A stretch of DNA of 64,000 bases from Parelaphostrongylus tenuis (Eukaryota > Nematoda > Chromadorea > Rhabditida > Metastrongylidae), in assembly GCA_019055375.1 (NCBI GenBank), contig JAHQIW010006312.1, positions 1-64,000 of the forward strand, given 5' to 3'. A program made the position numbers and the translations under genes. Below, piece after piece: positions 50,950 through 63,928 of this stretch (the first letter of the stretch is position 1; the number at the start of each line of letters is the position of its first letter). The notes beneath the pieces are model-generated. The model ran no database searches and was not told where the DNA came from. It saw nothing but the letters and a program-made list of their open reading frames with translations.

Positions 50950-51370
50950 CGTTGCAGAGCATTGCAAAGGTGATGTCGCAATGTGGAAGTACTCTATCAA
51001 TAAAGGCTGACGGCTATTACGTCTACTTACCGCAGCTTTGGGAGCTGCATAGGCAGAACACCCGAATAACCAATACATGCCCCAGCTACAGATCTCACAG
51101 ACCATCTGTATTCTGCAATGTCAAACAAAAGTGCTATGGCAAAGAACGTTCTTAACCAGACTATCTATAATGATTATACTCTTATTTCGTCAGCACTGTC
51201 AAGGTATACGTAATCGGAATATCGACGAATCCGCGATAGTAAATGTTTGTCGCATCAGGTCACTGCAATGAATATAATTATTTTTGGGAACATGATTTAG
51301 CATGTGGAATGAAAATAGATGTGTGATGTGGCTGGTTACTTCGCAATATTGATCGATCATTCTTGTCAAG
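50950..51370 (+). repeat. Upstream-region tandem duplicate, distal copy
   Basis: Diverged second copy of the TIMP-like upstream region, without an exon 1 behind it. The same region type is found at 8,560-8,900 and 37,660-37,980. Left-arm twin: about 24,158-24,578. Confidence 0.55.
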
Positions 51371-51499
51371 TGAAATATCACGTTTTGCACCGTTCTTCTT
51401 CCAGTCGAGTTTTGCGGATCAATTGCGTGCGGAGACGTACGTATGTCACTAATATCAATCATTCTGAAAAGGCTTTATAAAAAATTCTGTGGAAATATA

Positions 51500-51957
51500 C
51501 ATCAATATATATCAGTCCTCTCGAGGTTTTTGAGAATCGGTCGAATAGAAGGCAATCTTTATCACTAGCAAAACAAGATCCAGCGGCAAATAGTTTGCTC
51601 ACGCAAAACATCTCCAACAGCAGCTATAAGTCCAGCTGCAGTCTCATGGACCATTTGTACTATGCAGTAGCAAACGGGGTTACAGTGAAGAACATTTCCT
51701 GCTGGGTTACTTAGAACGACCATACTCTGATCTTGTCAGACTGTCTAGGTATACCTAAGTTAACGCAATACCGATGAACCCACAATATTGAATGTCTGCC
51801 GCATTAGATCGCAGCATCAGCACGGAGTTGTTTTTGGGAAGGCGATCTATTATATAGGACGTAAATATTCGTTCCTTGGTTGATCAGCTACAGTAGCTGA
51901 TGTGTGATGTGGCCGATTACTCTACATTACAAATATGATCATTCTAATTTGTCAGTA
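51500..51957 (+). repeat. Upstream-region tandem duplicate, proximal copy
   Basis: The 5' region of the intact gene is present twice in tandem, offset by about 550-580 bp. Both copies share blocks around the words agctac/agctgc...accat, ggtatacgtaa/ggtatacctaa and gatgtgtgatgtgg. This copy joins the TATA box. Its left-arm twin is at about 23,571-24,028. Confidence 0.6.
51883..51901. promoter_or_regulatory. Short perfect palindrome upstream of the TIMP-like gene
   Basis: ATCAGCTACAGTAGCTGAT, 19 bp and symmetric around its central A, lies about 70 bp before the TATA box. The half CTACAGTAGCTGATGTG recurs upstream of the exon 1 relics near 8,855 and 37,945, so it belongs to the shared 5' region. 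A protein-binding site is possible but unproven. Confidence 0.35.
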
Positions 51958-51972
51958 ACATCGCTCGAAAAG

Positions 51973-51982
51973 TATATAAAAG
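51973..51982 (+). promoter_or_regulatory. TATA box of the intact TIMP-like gene
   Basis: TATATAAAAG lies 100 bp before the ATG. A matching element in the pseudogene at 5.5 kb (TATATAAAAT) stands at a similar distance, and a decayed one (TTTATAGAAG) precedes the copy at 42,256. Conservation across paralogues supports a core-promoter role. The twin in the left arm is near 23,546-23,555 on the minus strand. Confidence 0.6.
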
Positions 51983-52072
51983 GAGTGAAAGTGGCATGCA
52001 ACACACAGCTTCACTTATATCCTACAAATTCGTGCTTTTCAACTAACACAATAAGTATTCTAGTGAGCGATC

Positions 52073-53589
52073 ATGGTGATCGTATATCTTCTGGCCCTTG
52101 TTTCGACAACAATCGCCTGCACTCGTGTTCCATCGTCTGCCAAGGACGCCTTTTGTGCTGCGGATTTAGGTGAGAGCTTATCAGATTTCTCATGAAGTTT
52201 AGGTGTAAACGGAAAAAAAATGGAGATGTCGATCGTTCATTAGAATCACTTGCCGAAATGCTGCCATAATTACATTACCATAACATACGATTTACGAGTT
52301 TGTCAGAAAACACTACAGACATAACCAAATGACCATTAGAATCAAATTTCTGGTTTCACTTTGGTGACAGATACTGACAAATTGCTCCTAAGATATGTCC
52401 TTGCTTTTAAAGAGATGATTTTTCTATGACAATCGTCGTTCAGTTACTTTCTGTCTTTTTAGTATCTAAAATAAAAGTAATCTCCTTCCATGAACAAGCC
52501 AATAATTCCTACACGTCCGACTCAGCCTACTACGTCAGACATAGATTAGTTTATAAGGTATCAGAAGAATTTATTATCTATTCGAAAGGCTACATACAGA
52601 GTTGAAACTATCGAGAATTTTTTTAGAAGCCTCATGATTACGATACCAGTCCTTCGGCTCATATTGTGTACACGCCCTCTGACAGCTCATGTGGCCTCAG
52701 AATGGAAGTCGGTAAAGATTACCTTCTAACAGGTAATATCTATGATGCCTTTGTGGTTGCAGTTTATTTAAGACGTTTGCATATCGTGAATAAATTAGAC
52801 TAGTAATCTTCAAGAGAAATTTTCTGTGGCCAGTATAAATGAATGAAAATGCGTTGCTAACAACGGAAGTGACCCAGCGTGAGCGATTCTATCAACCAAA
52901 AGCAGTTGTTAACTTTAGGAGTATAGCGATTTTGCATCCACGAATGTTTCAAGGAACTGCCACGGTGTTGACTTTATCAAGTATCTTTAGAGGTTATTGA
53001 ATACATTGTTTGCTCGTAAAATGTAAAATGACTTGCCACTATGCACTGATGAATTGCGTTAGTGTTGCAATCCTCCCAGACAGGCTTGGTGTCTATTTGC
53101 TAAACCCATAGTGATGGAACGTTTAGTGAGCCCATGGCGCGCCAACAATGAACTCAGACGTACTGCAGTGCATCTTCAACTGTGGTGTTAGACACGCCCA
53201 TTGCTTGAAATGTAACCTGGACCTAGAATCCTTGAAACATAGGCCCATTTTACTGCGGAAAACGCTGTAATTGCGCCAACATTAGCGACATTTCTCAGTG
53301 TAAACTAGTAACTAGTGTTTGAGTACAGTTTTTTGCTGTTTGCCAGAAAAAAATGAGTTTCAAAGAAGTTATGTATATGATACAGCAACATTATCAGATT
53401 GTGCAAGTAAATGGAATGTGTGAAAAATTCAAACAAGACATGAGAACTGCTGATTCAGGATATCGATGCGTAGGCAACATGCATGTGTATCGCTGTCATC
53501 AGGTGAATGACAGATATCTCAGTGGTGCAATCGAATGGAGCACCGTCTCAGAGGAATTACGCGAGAGTCTCAAGACATTTCAATGTTGA
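52073..53589 (+). CDS. TIMP-like (netrin/NTR domain) secreted protein, intact copy, right arm
   Basis: Four exons: 52073-52169, 52463-52557, 52627-52732, 53459-53589; total 429 bp, 142 residues, the size of a single-domain nematode TIMP. All introns are GT-AG; intron 2 is only 69 bp. Exon 1 gives a hydrophobic signal peptide ending at Ala15, so the mature protein starts with Cys16, as TIMPs require. It then reads FCAADL, spliced to VSKIKV. Exon 3 carries HIVYTPSDSSCGL and GKDYLLTG, and exon 4 YRCHQVNDR, EW and a terminal FQC, all in NTR order. TIMPs are known to block metalloproteases through the N-terminal Cys; that role here is inferred. Odd point: the usual CxC reads C-T-R, and an extra Cys sits in exon 4 (GYRC). 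There is an N-x-S sequon in exon 2 (NNS). A TATA box, a possible SL acceptor (ttctag, 52045-52065 region) and AATAAA 18 nt after the stop support a working gene. Confidence 0.85.
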
Positions 53590-53606
53590 ATTTTTCAAAT
53601 GAGAGT

Positions 53607-53612
53607 AATAAA
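53607..53612 (+). terminator. Poly(A) signal of the intact TIMP-like gene
   Basis: AATAAA 18 bases after the stop codon, giving a very short 3' UTR as is common in nematodes. Confidence 0.65.
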
Positions 53613-54041
53613 GAGGAATCAGTGTTAATCCTTATTCGATCAGCAAAAATCTCGCAAAATAGAAGAATATTTCCAAAGTATCCAATGCAGATCGTGCAGG
53701 TGCTCATAACTATACATTAGGCAGTCTAGCAAAGGTGACACTAGTGATACATGAAATATGAAAAGAAGCAGTATCTAAGGAAGCTGTGCACAAATCCATA
53801 TGACTTAGGGTGAAACATTATGCATAAATTGACTTTTTCCGCTTTTTTTTATTATAAGTTTTCTCCCAAAGAATGAAAGCTTCAATACTCCATAACACGG
53901 CGTCCAACCAGTCGTTACATGCATCAGTTCTAACAGTATACTCTATTTGGCTAGGTAATATGATTCGTAATCAAAAATCACATTTGCTCTTCAATGAACA
54001 AAATAAGGAAGCGTCTGATTTTCAACAGATCCGACCATTAA

Positions 54042-54203
54042 ATGACGGAGTTCCCAATGATCCATGACGGATATTACCTAAAAACCTTACCAAAAATGAT
54101 TCTCAATTCTTTTCATGCATTTTCCGCCACATTCGAATATCGTGGCACCAGTTTGATAAATCTGAGCAACGGAATTGTTAACGAGCCTGGGATGCAGAAC
54201 TGA
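54042..54203 (+). CDS. Short open frame ending at a poly(A) signal, unknown
   Basis: A 53-codon frame begins MTEFPMIHDGYYLK and ends NEPGMQN, with an AATAAA signal (54204-54209) directly after the stop. Amino-acid use is protein-like (Tyr, Gly, Pro, no long low-complexity runs). It lies about 450 bp downstream of the intact TIMP-like gene, on the same strand. An acceptor-like ttcaacag precedes it. I do not recognise a family. It could be the last exon of a gene whose other exons I cannot find, or chance. The twin is at 21,325-21,486 on the minus strand. Confidence 0.2.
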   Translation: MTEFPMIHDGYYLKTLPKMILNSFHAFSATFEYRGTSLINLSNGIVNEPGMQN

Positions 54204-57200
54204 AATAAAAACTGATCCTGTATGTAATTTTGGCCACCTTGTGGCAAAGTGATCCTTATTATTATCACCCTTTTACAATCATCTTTATTTGCTTCTTAGA
54301 ATATTTTCCATCTTTAAAGGCATTGTAGAGGCGACAGAGGGCGTTCCAAACTTTGACAGAATCGGACTGATCTGAAGCACCGCTCTTAAGGCAGCTCACG
54401 GTGCAGTGGAAAATTGTGGCCTATCTTCCTTTTCAGCTTCTGTGTGTCAATTAAATCAGCTGTGAGTAAACCATTGCTTCTTCCGTAATAATTGTGCCGA
54501 TTTCTCGGAAACCATTTATTTGCAAAATTCATCTATTGAGACTACCTCAACTGTGTTGTATGATCGTGAGTTATCTCAAAATTATGAAGTCTTCTCTCTA
54601 ATTTCAATGTGGGGAATTCAAATGTTCAAGAGAGTAACAAGCGTGCTCGTTCATCTTTCGCCACTGTTATCGATGAACAGATGGTCATTAATAAAAAATT
54701 ATAACCAACGTTTTTTCGTGGCAAGCCAAGGCGCGTGGTTGCTAGAATAAAATTTATTCAAACAGCCGACGTTTCGGTGTATTTTGTCCTGATTAGAGCC
54801 TCGACAATTCAGATGTCCACAATCTCGTCGGCTAAACAACATGATGACATGAACGCAACGTGCTTACGGTTCTGCCTTAGTAAGAGAAACTATGAACTTT
54901 CAAACAATCTCAAATTCAATAATCGTTTGATCTTGGGAATGTCGCTACCAACTCAAAATGCTCAGTTTTCAATTTCTCCTCAAAAGTCTGTCCAAAGTTA
55001 GTACTAAGTTTTCAGTTTCATCTCAGAAGTCTGTCTGCGAAAGAGGGCACTTTCCGTTATCCGCCCCCAAATCCAGCGTTCGTGAAGAACGTATGTTTAG
55101 TGGTTTACAAAATTTAAGCAGTAATTCGATAGCTTAACTATCGGACTATTCGTGAATGTACTTTTTTTGAAATGGTATTTTGGTGTGCTGTAACAGCAAA
55201 TAAAAACTGTTATTTATTAAGACATTTCTCACCAAATAAAGTTTTTCCTTTGGACTTTCAATAAACATTTGATAGGTGAGATTCGCCAATTCCAGTAAAT
55301 TGTGGGTTTTTGAATGGACTTATCAGTGCGCTATGATTATCAAAAGAAGGCTGAGTTTCGCAAATTTAGCACTTGAGAAATTGTAGTGACCTGGTGGAAA
55401 TGTTGCGAAATCCTAATTACACATCGGCAAAGCGCGGTGGTTCTGGAGCCAATGTTATGCTGGGCAAAACATAACTTTTTTGGCCGCTACACAGCACTAG
55501 AAAGTTTTTTTTCGAGAATGAAAAATATTATGGAGTCGGAATATGGACTATCGAATGTTTAGTAAAAGTCTGAAGGAAAGGCTTTATGCAGAGGAAAGTT
55601 TAAATGAGGAATATATTTTTATTTTATTGTTGCAGCGCAATAATAAGGCCATCTTAAGAATAAAATACACCACTGAAATTATTGAGTTTTAAGCTATTAG
55701 GTGATTGCTGAGACTTAAAAAAACTGGAAGGAGCGTTTTCTCTGGAGGATCGAAAAACGATGCGAAATATGAAGATCACCAAAATTTGCAAATCTTAACC
55801 TTCCTTGCTGGTACTGCGTATAAACTATTTTTTGAAAAAATCAAACACATTTTGAGCTTCTCAAAACTTGCACTATCGCATCGCGCTGTTATTGACAGTC
55901 CGAAGAAGAAGTTTTGCTTAGGAGAAATGTTTGAATGAAGAACACAATATTAATTTTGCTAATACAGCGCAACAAAAAGATATCGTAAAATAAAATACAT
56001 TTTTTTCAAATCTGCAAGATTTAAGTCACTGATTATCTACTCCAGCTTTAGTAGCAAGCAAAAAGACATTTTCCACGAGCGCTGGAACTGGGGCGGATAA
56101 CGGGAGCTACCTGGCAGAGTAATTAATTAAAAAATTGGTATGTGACTTGCCTCATCTATAAATTTTACTCTTTTTTCTGCTTTAAGGGAAGGTTTGCTTA
56201 ATAAGGCTTGCTAGCTGTAGACGAATAAGGCATAATAAGACGCACTGGGTGGATTTTCTTTATTTTTTATACACTTGAAAGTAATACTTTCGCAGGATTT
56301 CTCGTTATCGGGAGAGGTTTATCAAGAAAATTTTTATACTGGACAAGGACTTTTCGCTAGACTTCTGTAATCTTTCAATAGTTGAAATATTGAATGTCTC
56401 AAAACTTACTTGGTTTTTGGAAAGACCTCTCCATAGTACTGTACAAGTGTATGTTTCACACACGTCGCGCTTTATCGCACGTATTTTTTTTTCAAGAAAG
56501 AGTTTTTCTCCTCAGACTACTAGTAGTCAGTCAATGCGTAAATTTCGAAAATTCCAACAATGCACTTGTTTTTCGATAAAGTCTTCCTTACAGCTTTGTA
56601 GGAGGGAAAATATCATTTTGTTTCACACGTATCCCGTGTAATCGCACGTTTGCGTTATCTCTAATGTTCCTTTTTTTTCCGTGAAGACTTAGGTTTCATG
56701 ATATTGGAGCTTTAGATCATTCTGTGGGCTTAAACTTTCATTTTCATTTTGCATTGATAGATAAATCTATCACTAATTCTAAGCCTAAGCAGTCTAGGCT
56801 AAGCACGGATAACATATGGACGCGTAGAGGAAACGTGGAGCATCAGGGGCATATTTTCCATCTAGAGTTCTTTCTAAAAGCGGGAAAAAACCAACGTTCA
56901 GTAACAAAAATCGAATGCCACATCTGGACAGGCATAGAGGAATTCCTGCGCGGCCCATCGATCGCGTATCTGTCCACGGCCACTCACACACCATAGCCGA
57001 GAAGCATTGCTCGACGTATATGAAACTCAGTCTTATTTTTTTGCTTTATTGAAGTAAAACGGACATTCTGGGTAACGCAGTACTGGAATCGCCGGGATCT
57101 TTGCTATAGAATGATCACTAATAATCTAGAGAAGATCTCTGTCCTGCGAAAAACACGTTTGTGAAACAATTTTCTAGTGAATTCTTAAAATCGTCAACAT

Positions 57201-59356
57201 TAGCGCTAGCGAGTGATTCCTAGTAGTTTAAAAACGACCTCTGCCCGATTAAAAATACCCGTGGTAACACGCGTTGCGTGTTGAGTGTGAATTGCAATAT
57301 TATCTTCATTACTCCAACATTGTGAATTCCCTTCAAAAAAAACAAGTATGTTTATGAATTGCCTGCATTTAAGCCTTCGAAAAATTTTCAATGATTTAGC
57401 GAAAATGATTTTTCTTTGTCGGCACACACATTTTACTAAACTTTTAATAGTCTCTCGATAGTCTGAGAGGCGATAATATCTAATACAGTGCTGGTTCTAT
57501 AGATAGAGATTCCTTCTTGCGCTGTATCAGCGAAGAGAATATATATTTCGAATTCGGAATGTACGCGGTGTTGTGCACTCATATTTGCTCGGTAATAGCA
57601 ATTTAAGTTGCGTCTCTATAGGGTTAGAAGTAATTGAATCTTGATAACACGTTCAGGTTTTTTTTCTGCTATCGGATAGGGATTTTTGAAGAGCTCCCAT
57701 TTGCTGGGCGAAGACTATTTGCTAAATTAATAAAAATCATTAAGGCTCATATCTCGAAGAGCTCAAAAATGTACTTGTTTTCTAGGAAAGCCTTCCTACA
57801 AAGCTGTAGCTTGAAAAATAAATTCTGTTTCACACGCGCCGTGCGTTAGAACAGAATGGAAGCTAGTAGGAAAACCATCGTGGACAAGATTCGAGATTTT
57901 CGAGACCATCTAGATAACTCGTTACACTTTGGTGCTTCAAATTCCTGTCACCTGCAAACTTACATTTCTAGAAAGAGATAGAGAGAACTGTAAGCATAGG
58001 ATTTGAAAATAGAATAGGGTTGAAAACATTGAATGTGCCCACTAATTGAGAGTGATTTGCAAAAATGTTGCGTCAGATGGGATTCAAGCCTAAATTTCAC
58101 TCTGTCCGGGAGCGCATGCTGAACCGTTGCACTATTGACGCCCGTTTTGACACCACTTTTTCTAAGCATCCTTTCAAACATAAAATAAGAGAGATTGAAA
58201 GAAATTGAAGGGAGCTATTATGACGTTCTCAAGAATTGACACAACAAGCATGTTACCTTTCAGTGAAGAGGCGGTGCGCCGAAATCCAATAGATGTTAGA
58301 ATTTCATCAAGAATATTGTTGTAATCGTGCGGGTAAGGGCACAACAGTATTTTTAAGTTTGGGAGGCCCAGGTATTCATAGGCTAATTTCTAATTGATTC
58401 GTATTTTAGATGGATCATTCCGAAACTCATATTCGGAAAAACACGAGGTTGTTGAAAGACGATTTCTTGATTACATATGGGCAGTACAACGCAGACAATT
58501 GGCTAAGGCTTCGGCAGTTTTCGGGGTCGGACCTTGCCCATGTGAGACCCGGTGCTGCTGTCTAAAAATTAATTAGTGCACTGTGAAACTACATATGGCT
58601 CTGCAAAAGGCAAACTGCCGAAACATTAGCCAAGTGTCTGTATGGTACTGTCTATGCTTTACTCAATAAATCATCTTTCATTATCACCATGTTCGTTGAA
58701 TAAGAAATTTACGGAATTGTCCAACTATTGCCAAAGTTAATCGATAGTCGGTCTTCAGAACTGCTTGAAGATGAGTCAATATCAACATTACAAGAGTGAT
58801 TGATAGCGACATTTTCAACTTATTACTCTCCAGTCATTCATACATCTTTATTAACTAAGCCAGTTTCAGTAGTTGTTGTGGAAACAAATCTATTTTTGCT
58901 GATGCTCCGCTCGCGGCTCAGTGACCGAGTGGTTGTAATGTTTGTCGCAGTTCACTGGGCCGAATCCCACCCCCCAACACTCTCCGGCAGTGGGCAACGA
59001 ACGCACTTTGAAACGCCACAGCCAGTCTGTCCTCGAGATAGCAAGGAGAGGTGTTCAACCAGTATTCTACGACGTTCAAGAAGAAGGACGAAAAAACAAA
59101 TTGACTGCGAGAGGCACTGGGATCTGTATGGTAAAAAGGTATTGTGGAAACGGATCGCTAATGCAAAAGGTGTGATGCACCATCGACTCGTATCAATCAC
59201 TTCTGAACATCACGAAGCACGTTGAAACGTTTGCTGATTATATTTGCTTTATGACAGTTTCGTGTATCTGCCTCAATGAATAAAGAGGATATGATGATTA
59301 GTATGTCCGCAGTCAAAGCAAAGTTGGTTAGTAAATTATTTTTAATAAAATCCTTT

Positions 59357-59717
59357 TATTGTTATTTGAGCCAACTTGTCATGTGGTCTGGTAAGGGCTC
59401 CTCTACAGCCCGACACAGGCGCTTCGTCCCCACGACCAGTCAGTTGGCAGAATTCGTCGTCCCTCGATCCCCTGATAGTCAGTTCCTCCGGAAGCCCTAC
59501 TCTCCCCACCGAGAGTTATCGAAGACAAACGCTTTACACTACGCTACTCTACTTCGACAACTCTCTGTGGGTAGAGTGGGGCTCCCGGGGTAACTGACTA
59601 TAAGGGGATCGAGGGACGACGGGTTCTGCCCGACTGACGCGTCTGTGGGGACGAAGAGCGTGGCGGGCTGTACGGGAGCCCTTGCCAGACCACATGACAA
59701 GTTGGCTCAAATAATAA
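59357..59717. mobile_element. Foldback (MITE-like) element, family F1, right arm
   Basis: Twin of 15,811-16,170, with one clear substitution near 59,455. Confidence 0.85.
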
Positions 59718-60501
59718 TGAAAAAATTTATTGAAATTTGGGCGTGGTCTTAACAAAACACAGGAATAAAGGTATAATAAAATCCTTCTAAGCAATGGTCA
59801 CACCAACTTCTACAATACGATTGGCCCAATGAAAAATCAAAGTTACATCATTGGGCAACTACTACCATCATCGACCGTCCTGTATAGAAGGGCCACTGCC
59901 CGTGTGCTTTCATTCAAGCGCGGAGCACACAAGAACGGGCGACAGTGCAGCGTCGAACTGACCGATCAGCTGTAAGGAATGCAGGACACGTCAAAATGTT
60001 GGCCTAATAGACTTGTTACATAGCAAATACGTAAACTAGCTTGATAAACAAGGAAAAAAGGAGAAAAAGGGGTCCCTTTTGCTAGACGGCGACAAATGAA
60101 AAAGCTACTTATATCACTGGAATAGTGAGCTTTCAACAAAATAATAGTGAAAACGCGCGTCCGGTGTGAAACATAATTTTGAGTGGCATTGTAAAACGTC
60201 TTTTGCAAATAACGGCAATGTAGCTCAGTAAGCAGAGATCCAGACTTGCAAGCAAATGCTAGCATCCTTATGAACAGCTTTTGCTCAGCGAAAGAGACTA
60301 TTTCTTCATCTGTTGTCGTCTAGCAGAAAAGACTTGGAAAAGTTCAACAAAGCTGAATAAATATGAGGTCATAAGTGCCAAAGAAATTTGAACTCGCATA
60401 GCTCAATCACGAAATCTGCAAGAAGAAGAACATTCGATAGAGAATTTAGAATAATTGATGGTTTTCCTTACAGTTCATCAGCTTACTATTCTGATTTTTG
60501 C

Positions 60502-60679
60502 GATTGCCAACTTCTGCTGTCGATTGCTTTTTTACAGACCCGTTAAAAATGATTTAATCTGATAAGGATATGACATATTTTGAGCCACCTACGGCCATCT
60601 ATGGCTCAAAATATGTCATATCCTTATCAGCCACCTATGGCTCAAAATATGTCATATCCTTATCAGATTGCCAACTTCT
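60502..60679. mobile_element. Small insertion with 14-bp flanking direct repeats, right arm
   Basis: Twin of 14,848-15,025. Confidence 0.65.
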
Positions 60680-62697
60680 TTCGCTACTTTGGATCCCTTG
60701 GAGACAGTCTGTGCAGAAGTAGTGTTTTTAGAAGGAACGGTGACACCAGTAAAATGACCGTTTAAGCCTTCCAGAAAGATGCGACTTTCAAAGGACCCTT
60801 ATGATGTGAAAAGACTGATGTGTTGAAACTCAAGCAAAAATCTTTACTGATAGTAAAAAATTTCCCAGCTTCGTTAGAGTAAGATTTGTGTTTTGTGAAA
60901 ATACTATCATGTATTCCTTGAGTTGAATTGCTTCAAAGTTTGCATTAATTTGTTCATACGCATATTCTAATCTGTAGATTACGTGTCTTACATTTATTTC
61001 AAAAGATTTCAAATCGATTCCTTTGGTATTACATATTACCAGTACGCTCATTTCATTCTCTTTCGATCCGCATAACTGAGTTATAACATGAATAGAATAC
61101 CGACCAATTTTGAAGCTTGAATTGTTAAGTATCAGAGCAGCTGTTTGACATGTGTGCGCCTATATATTGAAATTTGAATAAACGTAGAACGAGAAGCTCT
61201 GAATATTAATTAGATATGGAATCGAGGAAATGATATCGAACGCAGAGTAAAAAGTCTGCTTGAAATATATCGACCGTTATGAGATAGAAAAGATAATAGG
61301 TTACGAACGTCTTCGCCCCATTGATGACTATCAATTCGTGGTTTCAGTGGAAGCAAAACACACACGTTCGATATTACAGAATGACTTAGTGCAAACATCT
61401 AAACTATTTTGGCTGATCCAAAATGATTCGAAATCGAAAAACGCGACAGATGAATGCAGCACAGGATGAAAGGAATTGCTCTTTTGAGGTATTGGCAACG
61501 CTGCTTATTAACAACTAAAACGACGCTTTTCTCAACCGTAATCTGAAGATGCCATGAAATGGATCACCTACGACAAACTGTGACGATCGCTTCTTTGGTT
61601 AGAGCACAAACAAGCTCCGCAGTATCTTCCAAAGCCGATATTGTACCAAAAGGAGACTAACTGACACTTTGTTTTTTTCTTTCGTTCTGCATAGTGTTTT
61701 AGTTCGCTCACCATCGGAACTCTGGGTGAAAACATTATTGCAATGAAGCATTTACGATAAATTTACAAATGATACGGTAAATCTACAAAATGAAAAAGTT
61801 TCTGTTAGCATTGACCCACTAGAATTTCACGCATATTTAATACCACTTCCTGAACCTTTGACTTCCACAGACCCAAATTAATGCGACGACACGCCATTAC
61901 AGCGTCTATAATCTAAGCCCGAGATGGTTTTTGGTAGCGTTGTTGGAGCTTTTACTCAATCCGCGCACGCGGCGATCGGCGGCCAGCAGTCCGCAGTGAT
62001 CAGCTACTCGTGCTGCCGTCCATTGGGAAGAAGGTTAGTGGTCCGATTTCCTACCACGGTGCATCACAATAGTTTTTTTTGTGTTATTTTTGTGATGCCG
62101 ATTAAGCATTGGAATTTCTTCCACAACGTAAATATAACAGCAAAAAACTCTCAGTTGTCCAACATCTCACTACTTTTTGAACAAAACGTAGATCCATAGG
62201 GTAACGACGCATATTCGATTTTTCGCTCTGATTAATAATGTGGTAGTCTTCAATATAATTAATTCCGAAGTGAGAATCCAGGCCTCTGTGATCTATTCAG
62301 TTATTTTCAGTTCAATATGCCCTCTAAAACAGTTTCTTGTACTTCTTGAAAAAATGATGGTAAATAAACTATGCACATTGATCGCTTGAGTTAAGGTGTT
62401 ACTATATGAGATATCGTGTGTTATGGTATTAATTTGAGCATGTTTTACTGAGAACATAAAGATAGCGCCAAAGTGTTACAGTGAAGTGTTATGGTAGGCA
62501 ATCGAACCAGCAACCTTCTTCCCGCTCGACAGCATCACGACCCACTCGTCACCGCTGACTGCTCACCCCCGAGTCGCCGCATGCTGACAATGTGAAAACT
62601 TCGGCAACACTACTAAGAACAATCTAGAGTTCAGGTTCTAGTCTCTGTAATGTTGTGCCGTCGCTCTAACTTGGGTCCGTGGCGCCTAAAAGCTTAG

Positions 62698-63928
62698 AAA
62701 TAATGACATCTTCCAGAGCGGTAGGTGTTCAAAAGTCTCAAAGTTGCTTCCAACGACTTCACGTCCAGATGGTAGGATTTTAATATCAATTGCCATCATT
62801 GTGTCGACGTTGCAGAGCATTATAAAAGTAATGTCGCCCTGAAAAACTTCTCTGTCAATGAATAGCTGATGGTGATTAGATTTACTTGTAGCTTTTTCGA
62901 TAGCAGCAAGCTGGTCTTCATACTTAGAGCAATATTTGATCGTACTAGTGCATCTCTAAAGTAGTATTGCCGTGAGCAGTAACTAGGTGGCCAGCAGACT
63001 CCCCAATTGAAAGATATACTTTTTATCTTTCACGATCACGTGCGCTCTGACATCAAACGGAGGAGCTGAGACAGTTGTAAGCTAGCAGAAGTTTTGGAGT
63101 GCAGCACCGTGGTTGCAAAGCAGAAATGAATAGAAATAAAAATGACTTTCTAATGGTAATAAGATTCAACGACCATTATTTCACTCAAAAATATTCAACT
63201 CGTTGGAACAATAACGCTCTTACTTTGATAGCGACATGAGTAGACATCTGAATTTGATCAAATCTGTTTTGAACAAAGCGAACACTTCAAAATATTAGCT
63301 GAATAAAAGTTCCAAAATACGTTGGCCTTGACATAATGATAATACATGTATAAATTATCATGCCTCGCTATGTAATTGTTGGTTTTACGTGATATAAAAT
63401 TTATATTAAATGACTGTTGGATTGCTTTTTGCAATAAATAAGCTCCATTGGATAAATTTTCCATCGCGTTTATGGATGTGATCGATGCTCGTTGCAAAGC
63501 CACAACTTCGGACTTATATAAAATTGCATGTCAGAATAGGATTAGGCACTATTTTATGAAACTGCTGGATAATTCCAGAGGCTGATCTTCGAGAAAACGT
63601 GGCATTTATCAACAAATCATCTGAACTCATGAATTGTCAGCAACGTGTGTAGCACGGTAATTAGAGGTGCACCCCAGTGTACAATGTTTAGTTAATTTGA
63701 TGGAAACCCGTGGCATAGATCAGTCGACCTTGCATCCTTTCGAGGTCGGCCGATTTATATCACAGTACAATCAGATGTAAAATGTAGCTATGTGAAAAGG
63801 ATTCGATGGCACTGTTGGTCAGCTACCATGTTTTGTGATATGGCCTGTATGTGAGACTCCGTTATTTTGATTGATCAAGTGCCCTGGAAGAAGACGATCA
63901 TCCTCAAATTCCATATATAAGAACGGTT
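62698..63928 (+). repeat. Segmental duplicon D1, partial copy (right arm twin)
   Basis: Palindrome counterpart of 11,600-12,830; the D1-like block is in plus orientation here. Confidence 0.7.
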
